Positions 7,311-17,629 of a stretch of DNA of 61,385 nt are shown piece by piece. This DNA comes from a virus: positions 1 through 61,385 of the IMG/VR virus record IMGVR_UViG_3300040802_000030; one strand, written 5' to 3'. The notes below the pieces were generated by a model. The model ran no database searches and was not told the origin of the DNA. It was given only the letters and a program-made list of their open reading frames with translations. How positions within the stretch are numbered: the first letter of the stretch is position 1; every line of letters starts with the position of its first letter. The position numbers were made by a program, and so were the translations under genes.

Positions 7311-10300
7311 ATGAAATTTACTGATCCAAATTATAACACTTTAAAAACATATTTTGATATTTTAAAGAACCCAAGAAGTAGTGATGCAAATTCTTATCTT
7401 ATGACTTGGCGAACACCTATTGTTGTTCGTGGTGGTGTTTATACACCATTATATCAATTGAAAGATAATGGAGATTTTGTTGGTTATAAGTTTATTATCG
7501 AAGAAGTTGATGGTGATAATTTTGTTTTTTCATATGGTGGAATGTTATCAACTCATTCAGAAGCAACGGAATTAGAAGTTGGTAAAGAAATGTATTTTAG
7601 AAAGGACGCATTCTTTAGAGATTGGTTAAATGTTAATTCAGATACATATGCCAATTTTGTAAATGCAAATAAAACATTCATATATTTTGGTAAAATATAT
7701 GAATTATCTAACAGTGCTAGTAGATATTTTATTAAATTCGAAGGTTTAAAGAATTGGATTATGGAGTGTTTACCACAACATAATCGAACAGAAAAACTAA
7801 CAGAACTTTTAAATGTTTCATTTGACCAAGTATATCACGAACCATACAATATGTTAAAGAATGTGTTTTCATTTTTTGATCCAAAAGAAGTTCAATTAAA
7901 ACATTTATATTATCTTGCAGATAAATTTGGTGTATCAATAGATGTTGATTTATTATCTGAAATAGTTCTAAGAGAGTGGGTTGATTCTTTAATTAATCTT
8001 TTAAAGAGAAAAGGTACTTATACATCTTATTACATTATTTTTAAATTATTATTCTCAAATACAAGAAATAAACTTAATATTTATGAGAGATGGTTGGAAT
8101 TATGTCATCAAGATATTTTTGGTGACACAACTTCTGAAGGTTATTTTGAAGACCATCATATATTAGAACACTATGGTATTCATCCTTCTGGTGGTTCTGG
8201 TGATTTATGGTATGCATCATATGACCCAGATAATTATCCTGCACCCACAATAATACCACCTTGGCAAAATTCTACATATACTTGTGGTAGTGATTATCTT
8301 AGTCTTGGATCAGGTTCCTTTACCGTTTTTGATGATAGTGGTAGATTGGCTTCACAAGATGATAATAGTATTATAGTTCATGGACTTGTACCAGATGAGG
8401 ACACATTTTATGCCTCAAGATCATGGTTTTCTCGTTCAGTTGCACATGGTGGATTTAGATATTGTTTTAGATTTTATGTATCATCAACAACAACTCTTGG
8501 TGGTTCGGTTTTTATTTGGACCATAGCAAATACTGGTAGTAATATGTGGCAAAATCTTGATGATCCAGTAGGTCTTTATTTAAATGTATCTTTAGCAAAT
8601 AATTTGAGAGTTGGATTAAGAGTTGGTGAAACAACACAATATCTTGTTGATGGACAAACAGGAGAAGCAGATAAAGTTATTGAATTTGATACTTGGTATT
8701 ATGTGACAGTAAATTCATATTCAAATCTTGATTTTGGTGTAGATGAAGAAACCTATGTAAAAGCAGAAGTTTTTACAAGTAATAATAGATTACCAAGTGA
8801 GAAAGTGGCAACTGGTACACTTGATTATGATGGTTTAAGTAGAGATTATTTACTTATGGTTACTCATACTAGAGATGCTGCTTTTATATCCTGGTATTTT
8901 CATGTTGCATATTTACAATATCTAAATGAAAGTAATGTTTGTTCAAAGAAAGAATTGACTTGTTCAACTCCATTGGATTTATCGGAATTTATAGGAGTTG
9001 ATACTGGTAATAACATTATAAGTCAATCATCTGATATGATTGAGGTAGAAGATTTTGATCCAGATACAGATACCATGTATCTATACAAATCTCTCACCAC
9101 TCTTGGTAGAATTTATGGTGGATTTAAACATTGTTTCACATTTTTTATTCCATCATCGAATACAGGTAGTGGTAAAATTTATATTTGGTTACAATCAAAT
9201 GAGACAGAAGAAGTATTTGATACTATGACTACTGGATATGGATTTTATATTGATAATTTTCTTTCATTAAGATGTGGTTTAAGTAGTCCATCAATATCAA
9301 AAAGTATTGGTACTATAAAAGAAAATGTATATTATTATGTCTCAATATATACAGAGGATATGGATGAAAATTATATAGCTGTTGATATATATGATTCACC
9401 TGAAAGAAAATCTGAAAATTTAATTCTTAGTGGAAACATAGCACATGATGGTGCAACCAGAAATTATTTATATGTATTGAATCAAGGTCCATTATTTAGT
9501 GGTAGTCATGATATAATAATTTCTGACTATTATACTAATTTCACTGCAACAGAATCAGTAGCGGCTAGTGGTAATTTATTTTTATCGCCACATTATAAAG
9601 TTGAAATTGATTTATCAACTGAACCAATGGAAGAAGGTTCTATCATAAGTGAGAATTATTCAAAAGAATTAATTAGATATTGGGAATATATGAAACCGGT
9701 ATCTAAGTTCGTTGATTATCATTATGTTTTGGCACCACTTGCTATAATTGATGATTTTAATGAATATAGAGAATTGTATGAAAATTCAATTGTTGGATAT
9801 TGTGATACAAAATTTACAGGGTCATTCTTTGTTTCTGGTGGAACAGCTCCACCGTCTATTGATTATGGTGAATCAACATATGTATATAGACAAGGAACAA
9901 GTAAATCAGAATGGAAAATAGTACATAATTTAGGAACTTCAGACGTATTAATACAAGTATATAATGAATTTAATGAAATTATATATATGGATACTGTTCA
10001 AGTTTTAAATACAAATACAGTTATATTGACATTTGATACAGCAGTTAGAGGTTCTGCATTTGTAGCTGGATTAAAAAGTTGGAATGTTCTTCATAATCAA
10101 ACATCTGAGACTGATCCGTGGACGATAAATCATAATATGGGAACAGATGAAGGCGCCTTAAATTATGTATTTGATATATATAATTTATCGAGAACTGAAT
10201 ATTTGGTACCAGATAGTATTGAGAGAACCAGCACTGACCAAATAGTTGTAACTTGGTCAACAACTGGTAAATCAATAGTAAAATCAGGTAGAATGCCTAT

Positions 10301-10844
10301 TAGAGATGAAGATTATATACATACACAAGCGGTTGCATCAACTACATGGACAATAAATCATAATCTAAATGCTGCTGGTTTTATTGTAGAGGTTTGGGAT
10401 AGTGATGATAAATACATATTTCCTAAAACAATAAAACATACAAATTCAAATACAACAACTATATACTTTTCTGAAGCAGTTGCCGGTACAGCAGTTCTTG
10501 TATATTTCCAAAGAGAATTTGAGAATGAAGAAATTGTTAATACAATTTTAGGTTCGGGTGCTTACTGGATGATTGGTGATGAGGATAGTGATACATTTAG
10601 ACCTGAAGTATCAAATTATTTAAATTCACCAACAACAAGTGGTGCTATTTTAGATGAAAATGTTATAGAGTATAGTGATAAATATATAATAAACTTTACT
10701 ATTCCAACAGGAGAGGAATATTCAATAAAAGAAATTGGTATATTTAATGGTGAGGGTAATATTATGTTCTATACAAGATGTTCCGAAGTATTTAAACCAG
10801 AAAATGTACAATTAGATTTACATTATAGAATAGATAAACAATAA
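7311..10844 (+). CDS. Large baseplate wedge/fiber-connecting protein (tail protein I-like, gp7 position)
   Basis: 1177 residues, starting one base after the gp6 stop. Residues about 180-270 (EPYNMLKNVFSFFDPKEVQ, then LADKFGV and LINLLKRKGT) resemble the tail protein I domain that occurs in gp7-type wedge proteins. Residues about 380-520 and 600-720 are two related beta-rich repeats (GGFRYCFRFYV and GGFKHCFTFFI) that look LamG/concanavalin-like. Residues about 860-1070 hold three repeats built around a W.I.HN(L/M) element. The C-terminus resembles fiber/collar domains. The baseplate role follows from position and the gpI-like domain; the lectin-like modules may bind glycans (inference). Confidence 0.65.
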   Translation: MKFTDPNYNTLKTYFDILKNPRSSDANSYLMTWRTPIVVRGGVYTPLYQLKDNGDFVGYKFIIEEVDGDNFVFSYGGMLSTHSEATELEVGKEMYFRKDAFFRDWLNVNSDTYANFVNANKTFIYFGKIYELSNSASRYFIKFEGLKNWIMECLPQHNRTEKLTELLNVSFDQVYHEPYNMLKNVFSFFDPKEVQLKHLYYLADKFGVSIDVDLLSEIVLREWVDSLINLLKRKGTYTSYYIIFKLLFSNTRNKLNIYERWLELCHQDIFGDTTSEGYFEDHHILEHYGIHPSGGSGDLWYASYDPDNYPAPTIIPPWQNSTYTCGSDYLSLGSGSFTVFDDSGRLASQDDNSIIVHGLVPDEDTFYASRSWFSRSVAHGGFRYCFRFYVSSTTTLGGSVFIWTIANTGSNMWQNLDDPVGLYLNVSLANNLRVGLRVGETTQYLVDGQTGEADKVIEFDTWYYVTVNSYSNLDFGVDEETYVKAEVFTSNNRLPSEKVATGTLDYDGLSRDYLLMVTHTRDAAFISWYFHVAYLQYLNESNVCSKKELTCSTPLDLSEFIGVDTGNNIISQSSDMIEVEDFDPDTDTMYLYKSLTTLGRIYGGFKHCFTFFIPSSNTGSGKIYIWLQSNETEEVFDTMTTGYGFYIDNFLSLRCGLSSPSISKSIGTIKENVYYYVSIYTEDMDENYIAVDIYDSPERKSENLILSGNIAHDGATRNYLYVLNQGPLFSGSHDIIISDYYTNFTATESVAASGNLFLSPHYKVEIDLSTEPMEEGSIISENYSKELIRYWEYMKPVSKFVDYHYVLAPLAIIDDFNEYRELYENSIVGYCDTKFTGSFFVSGGTAPPSIDYGESTYVYRQGTSKSEWKIVHNLGTSDVLIQVYNEFNEIIYMDTVQVLNTNTVILTFDTAVRGSAFVAGLKSWNVLHNQTSETDPWTINHNMGTDEGALNYVFDIYNLSRTEYLVPDSIERTSTDQIVVTWSTTGKSIVKSGRMPIRDEDYIHTQAVASTTWTINHNLNAAGFIVEVWDSDDKYIFPKTIKHTNSNTTTIYFSEAVAGTAVLVYFQREFENEEIVNTILGSGAYWMIGDEDSDTFRPEVSNYLNSPTTSGAILDENVIEYSDKYIINFTIPTGEEYSIKEIGIFNGEGNIMFYTRCSEVFKPENVQLDLHYRIDKQ

Positions 10845-10855
10845 AGGAAAAATAA

Positions 10856-11641
10856 ATGAGTAGATATCAATACTGGCAATATATTGTTGACGAAGAAGGA
10901 AGACCACTTGAAGGTGTTAATATAAGATTTTATCTAAGTGATAGTCCAAATACCGAAGCAGATATATTTCTTAGTCCTACATTAGGATCACCAACAAAAA
11001 GTTCAATAGCAGACATTGAATCAAATGCAGATGGTTATTTTGAGTTTTGGGTTGGTGATGAATATGAAACAGTTGGTGGTTATGTTTCAACACAAAGGTT
11101 TAGAATAACCTGGGAGAGAGCTGGTATTTTAATGGGTTATATTGATAATATTGATATATTTCCACCAGTATTTCAAGTAGATGAAACAGATGAAGAATCG
11201 CTAACATCAGACCAAAGAAATAAACTTATAAGTAACGCATTGGCATTTAAATGGGATCACCATGTAAATTCAACTTATGAGGAACAACCACATAACCTAC
11301 TACCAGTTGACTGGACAGATGATGACCCAACATTCAATAAACTTGTAAATAACACAATGTTGAATTACTTATTCTCCGTTCTTTCTTCAGCCGGTACAAC
11401 CTCTATTGGTGTATCGGGTGCTGCCGCTCGTTATTTTACAGTAACATCATGGACGGCATATGGTGGTTATTATTATGTTGATTTACTACACGCTCTTGGT
11501 AATCAATATCCAATAGTTCAGATTATGACTCAATCAACTGGTGACAAGATGTTACCACAAAGAGTTGTTGCGTTAAATAAAGATACAACAAGAATATGGG
11601 TGACTACACCTTTTAATGCTGAAATAACAATAATAGGATAA
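10856..11641 (+). CDS. Tail fiber/baseplate protein sharing its N-terminus with the kelch protein
   Basis: 261 residues. The first 90 residues (WQYIVDEEGRPLEGVNIRFY, then NADGYFEFWVGDEYE) form a beta-sandwich, transthyretin-like module that recurs at the start of the next gene. A second shared block contains FKWDHHV and TFNKLVNN. It appears to be the short paralog of the 1492-residue neighbour, without the kelch array. It may act as an adaptor between baseplate and fiber. An AAAGGA ribosome site precedes the ATG. Confidence 0.6.
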   Translation: MSRYQYWQYIVDEEGRPLEGVNIRFYLSDSPNTEADIFLSPTLGSPTKSSIADIESNADGYFEFWVGDEYETVGGYVSTQRFRITWERAGILMGYIDNIDIFPPVFQVDETDEESLTSDQRNKLISNALAFKWDHHVNSTYEEQPHNLLPVDWTDDDPTFNKLVNNTMLNYLFSVLSSAGTTSIGVSGAAARYFTVTSWTAYGGYYYVDLLHALGNQYPIVQIMTQSTGDKMLPQRVVALNKDTTRIWVTTPFNAEITIIG

Positions 11642-11649
11642 CAATAATT

Positions 11650-14600
11650 ATGTCAAGAAAAAAGTTTTGGGGTTATGTAAAAAATGAATTAGGTAGAGTA
11701 ATACCGGATGCCAATATAAGATTGTATCTCAACGGTACAGATAATTATGCAACTATATACTCAACACCTGTTTCTGCAAGTAGTGATGAGATTGACCAAG
11801 ATACATTTTCAGCAAATTCATCTGGTTATTTTGAATTTTATGTTGGTGATATGTATGAATTTGGTGATAAAATAGGTTATCAACCCGACCAACTTTTTGA
11901 TTTAAGATGGGAATCACCTGATGGTGAAAAATACGGTAATATTGATAATTTACAGATATTTTATCAATTATTTTTATGCGACCCAACAGACGAATTTGAT
12001 ACAGTAAAAAATAAACTTGTAAGTAATGAAGATGCTTATAAATGGTCAACTCATGTTGAGGAAACTTGGTTTCATAGAGTTCATCAACTTGATTCTCTTG
12101 ATATCAATGATTATTCAAGTGCTACATTTAACAAACTTGTAAGTAATAAATTAATGAAAGATTTATATGATTATATACCAACATTTCTAATTAGTGGTGG
12201 TGGTGTAAACTACATTGAAACTATTGGTTCTGGTGGTATGACATTTTTGGTAGATGCTGGATCATGGTCTTCTGAAAGTGGTTATTATGTTTATACAGTT
12301 AATCATAATTATGGTATTCCTAATTTATATCCTCAAATAGAAATATGGAATATTGTTGGAACTGGATATGCATGGGGAAAACCAGAAATTATTTATCCGG
12401 TAAGAATAGACTATGTTGATGATAATAACTTAAAAGTATATGTAACTACTCCACTTGATAGAGCTATTTTTATCGCAGGTGAGAGAATAACAAATGATGA
12501 TTTTGAGGTTGAAGCACCTGAAGTAATGGTATTTAGTCTTCAAACTGTTACACCTAGTGGTGTTGATGGTATTGTACTTGAACTTTGGGAGAGATTATTT
12601 CCTTTAAGTGATAGCGTTGATCAAGTCACAAAAGATTTGAATCCAATGGATTGTAAATCGTTTGCTTATAATAATGAGATATATGTTAAATCTAATAATA
12701 CAAAAGTAAACTTTGATACCTTAGCCGATGCTGGTAAATATATTCATAAGTATAATCCTTCAACATATACTTGGTCAACAGTAACAACTGCTGGACCTGA
12801 AAGATATTTAAGTTCTTTTGAACAAATTAATGGTAAAATATATATTCATGGTGGTTATGAAAGTGGGTTTGTTCCAGAAAATGAAACGTGGTCTTATAAT
12901 ATTTCTGCTGATACATGGACACTTTTGTCAACTGCAGGACCGGCTTATCTATTTTCTTCATATACAAATAATGGTAGTGATAAATTATATATGTACTCTG
13001 GTATAGATAATACTTATACTACTAATGAAGATTTATGGGAATACAATGTCAATACAAATACTTGGACTTTATTGGCATCAACATCACCTTTGACATATAA
13101 TGATACTCTAAGGTCATTATATTATAGTGATACAGATAAAATTTATTATATAAGTTCAAATGAAATGTATACTTTTAATTTATCTGGTAATAATTGGTCA
13201 GCTTCATTACCATTTCCTTTTACCTCCAGTGTTTATTATCATGAAATAACTTCAATAGAGGGTGCAATTTATGTAAATGGTGGTTACAACACAAATACTT
13301 TATGGAATTTTGAAACATATTCTTATGATATTGACTTAAATGTGTGGACACAACTTACAGATTTACCATATGGTTTACAAGGTCATTTTGTAGAAAATGT
13401 TGGTGGTATTATATATTCTGGTGGAGCATCATCACTAAAAAATTATGTATTAGAATATGACCCAGAAGGTGATACATTTGAGATTTCAAATGTAGAAATA
13501 GGTGATAATTATATACCACAAAGAATTTCGTATATTAATTTTGAATATAATGATTTATTATATTTATTAAGTGGTTTACAAACAAGAGACTTGGATGATC
13601 AATGGATTTATAACCCATATACAAATACATCAACTATGTTGGCATCAAGTAGTGATATAAAAAGATTATGGAATCCTTCTATTTCTGTTTTAAATAATAA
13701 AGCTTATGTTTTTGGTGGATATAATACAGATACTTCTTCATATTCATATAAATTATTTTCTTATGATGTATTAACAGAAACTTGGGACGAACTTGCTAAT
13801 TTACCAACATCTGCAGGTAGACGAGCACCAACCTCTGTAATATATAATAACAAATTATATGTACATGGTGGTAGTACAGGATCATCAACATATACAAACG
13901 AAACTTGGTCATATGATATTTCAGGTAATACTTGGACTCTTGTATCAACCGCAGGACCAACTGCTAATTATATGTGTTCTGTATTATATGATGGTAAAAT
14001 GTATGCACATGGTGGTAGAACAACAGGAGGTGGTTATTTAAATAATCTATGGTCATATGATGTTTCGGGTAGTACTTGGACTCTTGTATCAAGCGCAGGA
14101 CCAACCAATGCGGTGTCAAGAATGATATTGAATGGTGATGATATCTTTATTGTTGGTGGTCTTCAAAATAATAGTTTTTGGCAATATGATATATCAGGTG
14201 ATTCATGGATACAATTAAATTCAGTTTTTGATGAAGACCTTGAAGATTTGTCTTATTGGAATATTTCTTCAATATTAAGTAATGGTTCTATATATCTTTA
14301 TGGTGGTCAACTCAATAGTGTATATCTTGATAATATTATTAAAAATAAAATAGAAGAACCTGCAACAATAACAGAAGTTCCTTCGGTTTTTGTAAAAGAT
14401 GATGAGGCATATCCTGTATCACACTTTTTCTCTTTTAATCATGATAATGAAATGTATATCTATGGTGGTAAAGCAGAAGAATATGTAGGAGGTATTGCTT
14501 ATTCATTACGAGATACTGGATATGTTTCAAAATATGATTATATCAATAAAACTTGGTCTATTATATCAACTGATGGACCATCTCGTTTTGATTTTGTTGC

Positions 14601-16128
14601 AGGTTATTATAATGGTAAACTTTATGTTCACGGTGGTAGAGACACAAGCAATAATTATTACTCAGATACTTGGTCATATAATATATCTGCCGATACTTGG
14701 ACACAAGTTGTAACGGGTGGTTTATCAATTAATAGATCGGTATATGCTTCTAATGATGAAAAACTTTATTCATATGGTGGTTTTTTAACAACGACAAGTA
14801 CGCATGCTTTGTATGAATTTGATATGAGTTCAAATACTTGGTCAACAATATTAACCGCTGGAGATGTTACATTTCCTGATTGGATGGTATATCATGATGA
14901 TAATCTTTATGTACATAGTAATTCTTCATCATCTTTCCAATTATATGACATTTCAGGTGATAGTTGGTCAGGAGAATTAACTTATCATAGTGATACAATT
15001 TATTATTCAAAAGCTGTTGTTTATGATGATAAAATTTATATGACAGGTGGTGCCATACTAACAACTACATTGTTTTCTAATTTAATTCTTTCAATATATG
15101 ATATTACAGGTGATAGTTGGAGTTACAGTAGTGAATATTTATTAACAGAATCGGTTAATTCTAATTTAATAGAATATAATGATAAACTTTATACTTATAG
15201 TGGTGGTGATGGTAATTATTTAAGCCCAACATATATGCAGGTTTATGATGTTGCTGGTGATAGTTGGTCATTTGATAATGTTGAAAAAACAAAAGCATTT
15301 TTAAAATTTTCGGGTACCGGAAATATTTGTGAATTAATTAATAATGAGGCCTTTGTTTTTTATAACGATTCATATAATAACATATGGGAAGAAGCTAAAT
15401 TTAATATTGATACAAATACATCAACATTAATAACATCTGCATCAAGTATACCTAGAGGTTTATATAAAGCAACAACAGTGGTGGGTGATAAAATTTATAT
15501 GTTTGGTGGTTCAGATTCATCATATGATGATATATTATATGAATATGATACAACAACATATTCATTGTCGGTGGTAAGTACATATACTGGTCACGGTAAA
15601 TATAGTTCTATAATGGAAACATATGATAATAAATTATATATTCACGGTGGTTTTGATGTTGCAAAATCTCAATATACTTATGATACCATAGAATATGATA
15701 TTACAGGTGATACTTGGACAGTTGTATCGTCAGCCAATGGTGGTAGCACAGGTGCCTTCATGTCATCTACTGTAAGTGGAAGTAATATATATACATATGG
15801 TGGACAAACAAATACTACTGAATTATGGAAATTTGATATAAATACAAGTACTTGGTCATTATTATCATCAACTGGTGGACCTGCTGCATTTTTTGGTCAT
15901 TCAATATACATATATAACAACATATTATATGTATTTGGTGGTGTATCAACAAATAAAAATATTTGGACATACAATTTATCAACAGATACTTGGGCAATGC
16001 TAGATGATGTTTTTGATAAAACATTATTAGTATCTGGTTCTGTTATAAGAAATAATATAGTATTTTTCTTTAATGGTAGATATGGTGTTGTTAATAATGA
16101 TAAAGTATTGAGATATAAAATAACATGA
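11650..16128 (+). CDS. Giant kelch-repeat tail fiber/adhesin-like protein
   Basis: 1492 residues. Residues 1-280 are paralogous to the upstream gene (KFWGYVKNELGRVIPDANIR, SGYFEFYVGDMYE, TFNKLVSNK). From about residue 355 to the end there are roughly 22 kelch-like repeats of 45-55 residues. Each has a YxHGG/YxxGG strand, then a NETWSYDISGNTW-type strand. That is enough for three or four beta-propellers. Repeats near 13905-13960 and 14050-14104 are almost identical in DNA, suggesting recent duplication. Kelch propellers bind proteins or glycans, so a receptor-binding role is inferred. The last codons overlap the next gene by 4 bases. Confidence 0.75.
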   Translation: MSRKKFWGYVKNELGRVIPDANIRLYLNGTDNYATIYSTPVSASSDEIDQDTFSANSSGYFEFYVGDMYEFGDKIGYQPDQLFDLRWESPDGEKYGNIDNLQIFYQLFLCDPTDEFDTVKNKLVSNEDAYKWSTHVEETWFHRVHQLDSLDINDYSSATFNKLVSNKLMKDLYDYIPTFLISGGGVNYIETIGSGGMTFLVDAGSWSSESGYYVYTVNHNYGIPNLYPQIEIWNIVGTGYAWGKPEIIYPVRIDYVDDNNLKVYVTTPLDRAIFIAGERITNDDFEVEAPEVMVFSLQTVTPSGVDGIVLELWERLFPLSDSVDQVTKDLNPMDCKSFAYNNEIYVKSNNTKVNFDTLADAGKYIHKYNPSTYTWSTVTTAGPERYLSSFEQINGKIYIHGGYESGFVPENETWSYNISADTWTLLSTAGPAYLFSSYTNNGSDKLYMYSGIDNTYTTNEDLWEYNVNTNTWTLLASTSPLTYNDTLRSLYYSDTDKIYYISSNEMYTFNLSGNNWSASLPFPFTSSVYYHEITSIEGAIYVNGGYNTNTLWNFETYSYDIDLNVWTQLTDLPYGLQGHFVENVGGIIYSGGASSLKNYVLEYDPEGDTFEISNVEIGDNYIPQRISYINFEYNDLLYLLSGLQTRDLDDQWIYNPYTNTSTMLASSSDIKRLWNPSISVLNNKAYVFGGYNTDTSSYSYKLFSYDVLTETWDELANLPTSAGRRAPTSVIYNNKLYVHGGSTGSSTYTNETWSYDISGNTWTLVSTAGPTANYMCSVLYDGKMYAHGGRTTGGGYLNNLWSYDVSGSTWTLVSSAGPTNAVSRMILNGDDIFIVGGLQNNSFWQYDISGDSWIQLNSVFDEDLEDLSYWNISSILSNGSIYLYGGQLNSVYLDNIIKNKIEEPATITEVPSVFVKDDEAYPVSHFFSFNHDNEMYIYGGKAEEYVGGIAYSLRDTGYVSKYDYINKTWSIISTDGPSRFDFVAGYYNGKLYVHGGRDTSNNYYSDTWSYNISADTWTQVVTGGLSINRSVYASNDEKLYSYGGFLTTTSTHALYEFDMSSNTWSTILTAGDVTFPDWMVYHDDNLYVHSNSSSSFQLYDISGDSWSGELTYHSDTIYYSKAVVYDDKIYMTGGAILTTTLFSNLILSIYDITGDSWSYSSEYLLTESVNSNLIEYNDKLYTYSGGDGNYLSPTYMQVYDVAGDSWSFDNVEKTKAFLKFSGTGNICELINNEAFVFYNDSYNNIWEEAKFNIDTNTSTLITSASSIPRGLYKATTVVGDKIYMFGGSDSSYDDILYEYDTTTYSLSVVSTYTGHGKYSSIMETYDNKLYIHGGFDVAKSQYTYDTIEYDITGDTWTVVSSANGGSTGAFMSSTVSGSNIYTYGGQTNTTELWKFDINTSTWSLLSSTGGPAAFFGHSIYIYNNILYVFGGVSTNKNIWTYNLSTDTWAMLDDVFDKTLLVSGSVIRNNIVFFFNGRYGVVNNDKVLRYKIT

Positions 16129-16466
16129 GATTAAAAGAATATTTAAACGATATTGATAAAGTAAGAAACATAAAAATCGGCCTTGTGAAAAACGAGGCCG
16201 AATACCATTCTTTTATTCAAAGTTTGAAAAAAAAATATGATTTAAAACGAGATATTATAAAGGAAATTGATGAATTTAATCAAGAGTTCAAAAAAATTTA
16301 TAAAGGTAAATTTAAATTTGATTTTTGTATTCAAGAAGATATAAATATTGATAGTCTTAAAATAAAAAATTTAAGAATAAAAGAGAAATTAAAGTTAAAG
16401 TGGTTTCAATTAAATCACGATTTAAGTAAAATAAAAACCGAGTTAGAAGATAAACTTAGTGTCTGA
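16125..16466 (+). CDS. Unknown charged alpha-helical protein with capsid-targeting-like N-terminus
   Basis: 113 residues, rich in Lys/Glu and predicted largely helical or coiled-coil. The N-terminus MRLKEYLNDIDK fits the recurrent motif M(K/R)xxx(Y/F)L found in six other proteins here, but it lacks an (L/I)xE processing site close by. The start codon overlaps the kelch gene stop (ATGA), so it is translationally coupled to it. It may be a chaperone for the large fiber protein or a small virion component. Function unknown. Confidence 0.5.
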   Translation: MRLKEYLNDIDKVRNIKIGLVKNEAEYHSFIQSLKKKYDLKRDIIKEIDEFNQEFKKIYKGKFKFDFCIQEDINIDSLKIKNLRIKEKLKLKWFQLNHDLSKIKTELEDKLSV

Positions 16467-16519
16467 CAAGCGTTCCTCACGGATTGGTGATTTTATCTAA
16501 AAATCATACAGGCTAAGTT
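16453..16519 (+). other. Nested hairpin in the 78-base gap before the fiber-tip genes
   Basis: A 7-bp outer pairing AACTTAG/CTAAGTT (16453-16459, 16513-16519) encloses a 7-bp inner hairpin TGATTTT/AAAATCA (16488-16494, 16500-16506). The 66-base span suggests a tRNA acceptor stem, but no T-arm or anticodon arm can be drawn. It may be a leader structure. It may also be chance in AT-rich DNA. Confidence 0.3.
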
Positions 16520-16544
16520 CTTATTTAAAAATCAAGGTGAATTA

Positions 16545-17093
16545 ATGAAAATTTATGGTAAAACAGAAATGCGTGGTCCTTTTTGGACTCAAAGAGTAAA
16601 TACATCAGCAGATGTCTCATGGTCAAGTTCACGATTAGGTAGATTAGTATATGCTAAAGCAACGGATACATTATGGTTCTGTGGCTTGACTGCTTGGATT
16701 GAGGTTGCCGGTTCAACTAGTTTAATAAATACCAATCAAACAATGGTTTTTTTTAATTACCCATTACCTACAAACTGGACTTTAAAAACGGATATTATAA
16801 ATGATAGAATGATAATACTTGAACCCACTACTCCGGGAGCAGCTGGAACTTATGGTGGTACATGGATTATATCAGGTATGAATAATACAACATCAACACA
16901 TAATCACTATGCTCCTGGTGGTGTTAGTCAATCATCATCATCAACAAGAATTGGTAAATCAGATAGAAATGATTATCAATCACAACCTGACCATAGACAT
17001 TATCTTTCATATGATGGTACGCATACACACACATTTGACGGTGGTTGGAGAACACCGTTAGTTTTCGGTATCGTTGGTGTTTATAGTGGATAA
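16545..17093 (+). CDS. Small fiber-tip protein, paralog 1 (His-rich C-terminus)
   Basis: 182 residues. The N-terminal 60 residues (GKTEMRGPFWTQRV, then SRLGRLVYAKATDTLWF) form a module repeated in three other genes here. The middle is beta-rich. The C-terminal part is His-rich (THNHY, then GTHTHTFDGGWRTPLV), matching the metal-binding, collar-like ends of phage fibers. An AAGGTGA ribosome site precedes the ATG. It probably sits on the tail fiber or baseplate as a receptor-binding tip (inference). Confidence 0.6.
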   Translation: MKIYGKTEMRGPFWTQRVNTSADVSWSSSRLGRLVYAKATDTLWFCGLTAWIEVAGSTSLINTNQTMVFFNYPLPTNWTLKTDIINDRMIILEPTTPGAAGTYGGTWIISGMNNTTSTHNHYAPGGVSQSSSSTRIGKSDRNDYQSQPDHRHYLSYDGTHTHTFDGGWRTPLVFGIVGVYSG

Positions 17094-17104
17094 TAGGAGA
17101 AGTT

Positions 17105-17629
17105 ATGAAATTTCATGAAATTGATATAAAAGGTTATTTTAAATTACCTATAGAGGCTAATATTAGTTCAGTAACACATTTAGGATCAGCAGATGAGGGA
17201 AGAATATTTTATTCATCGGGTCAAGATACAATATATTATGGTACAAATACGACTTTTGTAAGAATACCAGGAAAATATGATATTTATGAAAACGGTGATG
17301 TTGTTTTAATGGGTACATATCCATTTCCAAATTATTGGACTTTAATAAATTATGGGTCAAGAGGTATTAGAATAGTAAGTACTGGTTCATCTGCCGGTGC
17401 AGTTGGTGGTACATGGACAATAACAGGATGTGATACACAAGGTGCACATACACACACAACAGGTACGGCTACTCAATTAGATTCAATTGGTAAAGATGAT
17501 AGTTATGCAGATACGTCACCAAGTACTCATACACATACAATGGAATATGACGGTTTACATACACATGCATTTGATGGAAATTGGAGACCAGCTTGGGTTA
17601 AATTCGTTGCTGCGAGGTATGATAGGTAA
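17105..17629 (+). CDS. Small fiber-tip protein, paralog 2
   Basis: 174 residues with the same layout as its upstream neighbour: MKFHEIDIKGYF and LGSADEGRIFYSSGQDTIYY at the N-terminus, then HTHTTG, HTHTMEYDGLHTHAFDG and NWRPAWVKF at the C-terminus. The paired His elements likely bind metal ions along a trimer axis, as in other phage fiber tips (family knowledge). An AGGAGAAG ribosome site is present. The TAATG overlap links it to the next paralog. Confidence 0.6.
   Translation: MKFHEIDIKGYFKLPIEANISSVTHLGSADEGRIFYSSGQDTIYYGTNTTFVRIPGKYDIYENGDVVLMGTYPFPNYWTLINYGSRGIRIVSTGSSAGAVGGTWTITGCDTQGAHTHTTGTATQLDSIGKDDSYADTSPSTHTHTMEYDGLHTHAFDGNWRPAWVKFVAARYDR

Noticed and set aside
16453-16519. Possible tRNA, because of a 7-bp outer stem and 66-base span
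   Set aside because: No T-arm (no TTC-type loop), no anticodon arm of 5 bp with a 7-base loop, and the 5' arm lies in the coding end of a gene.
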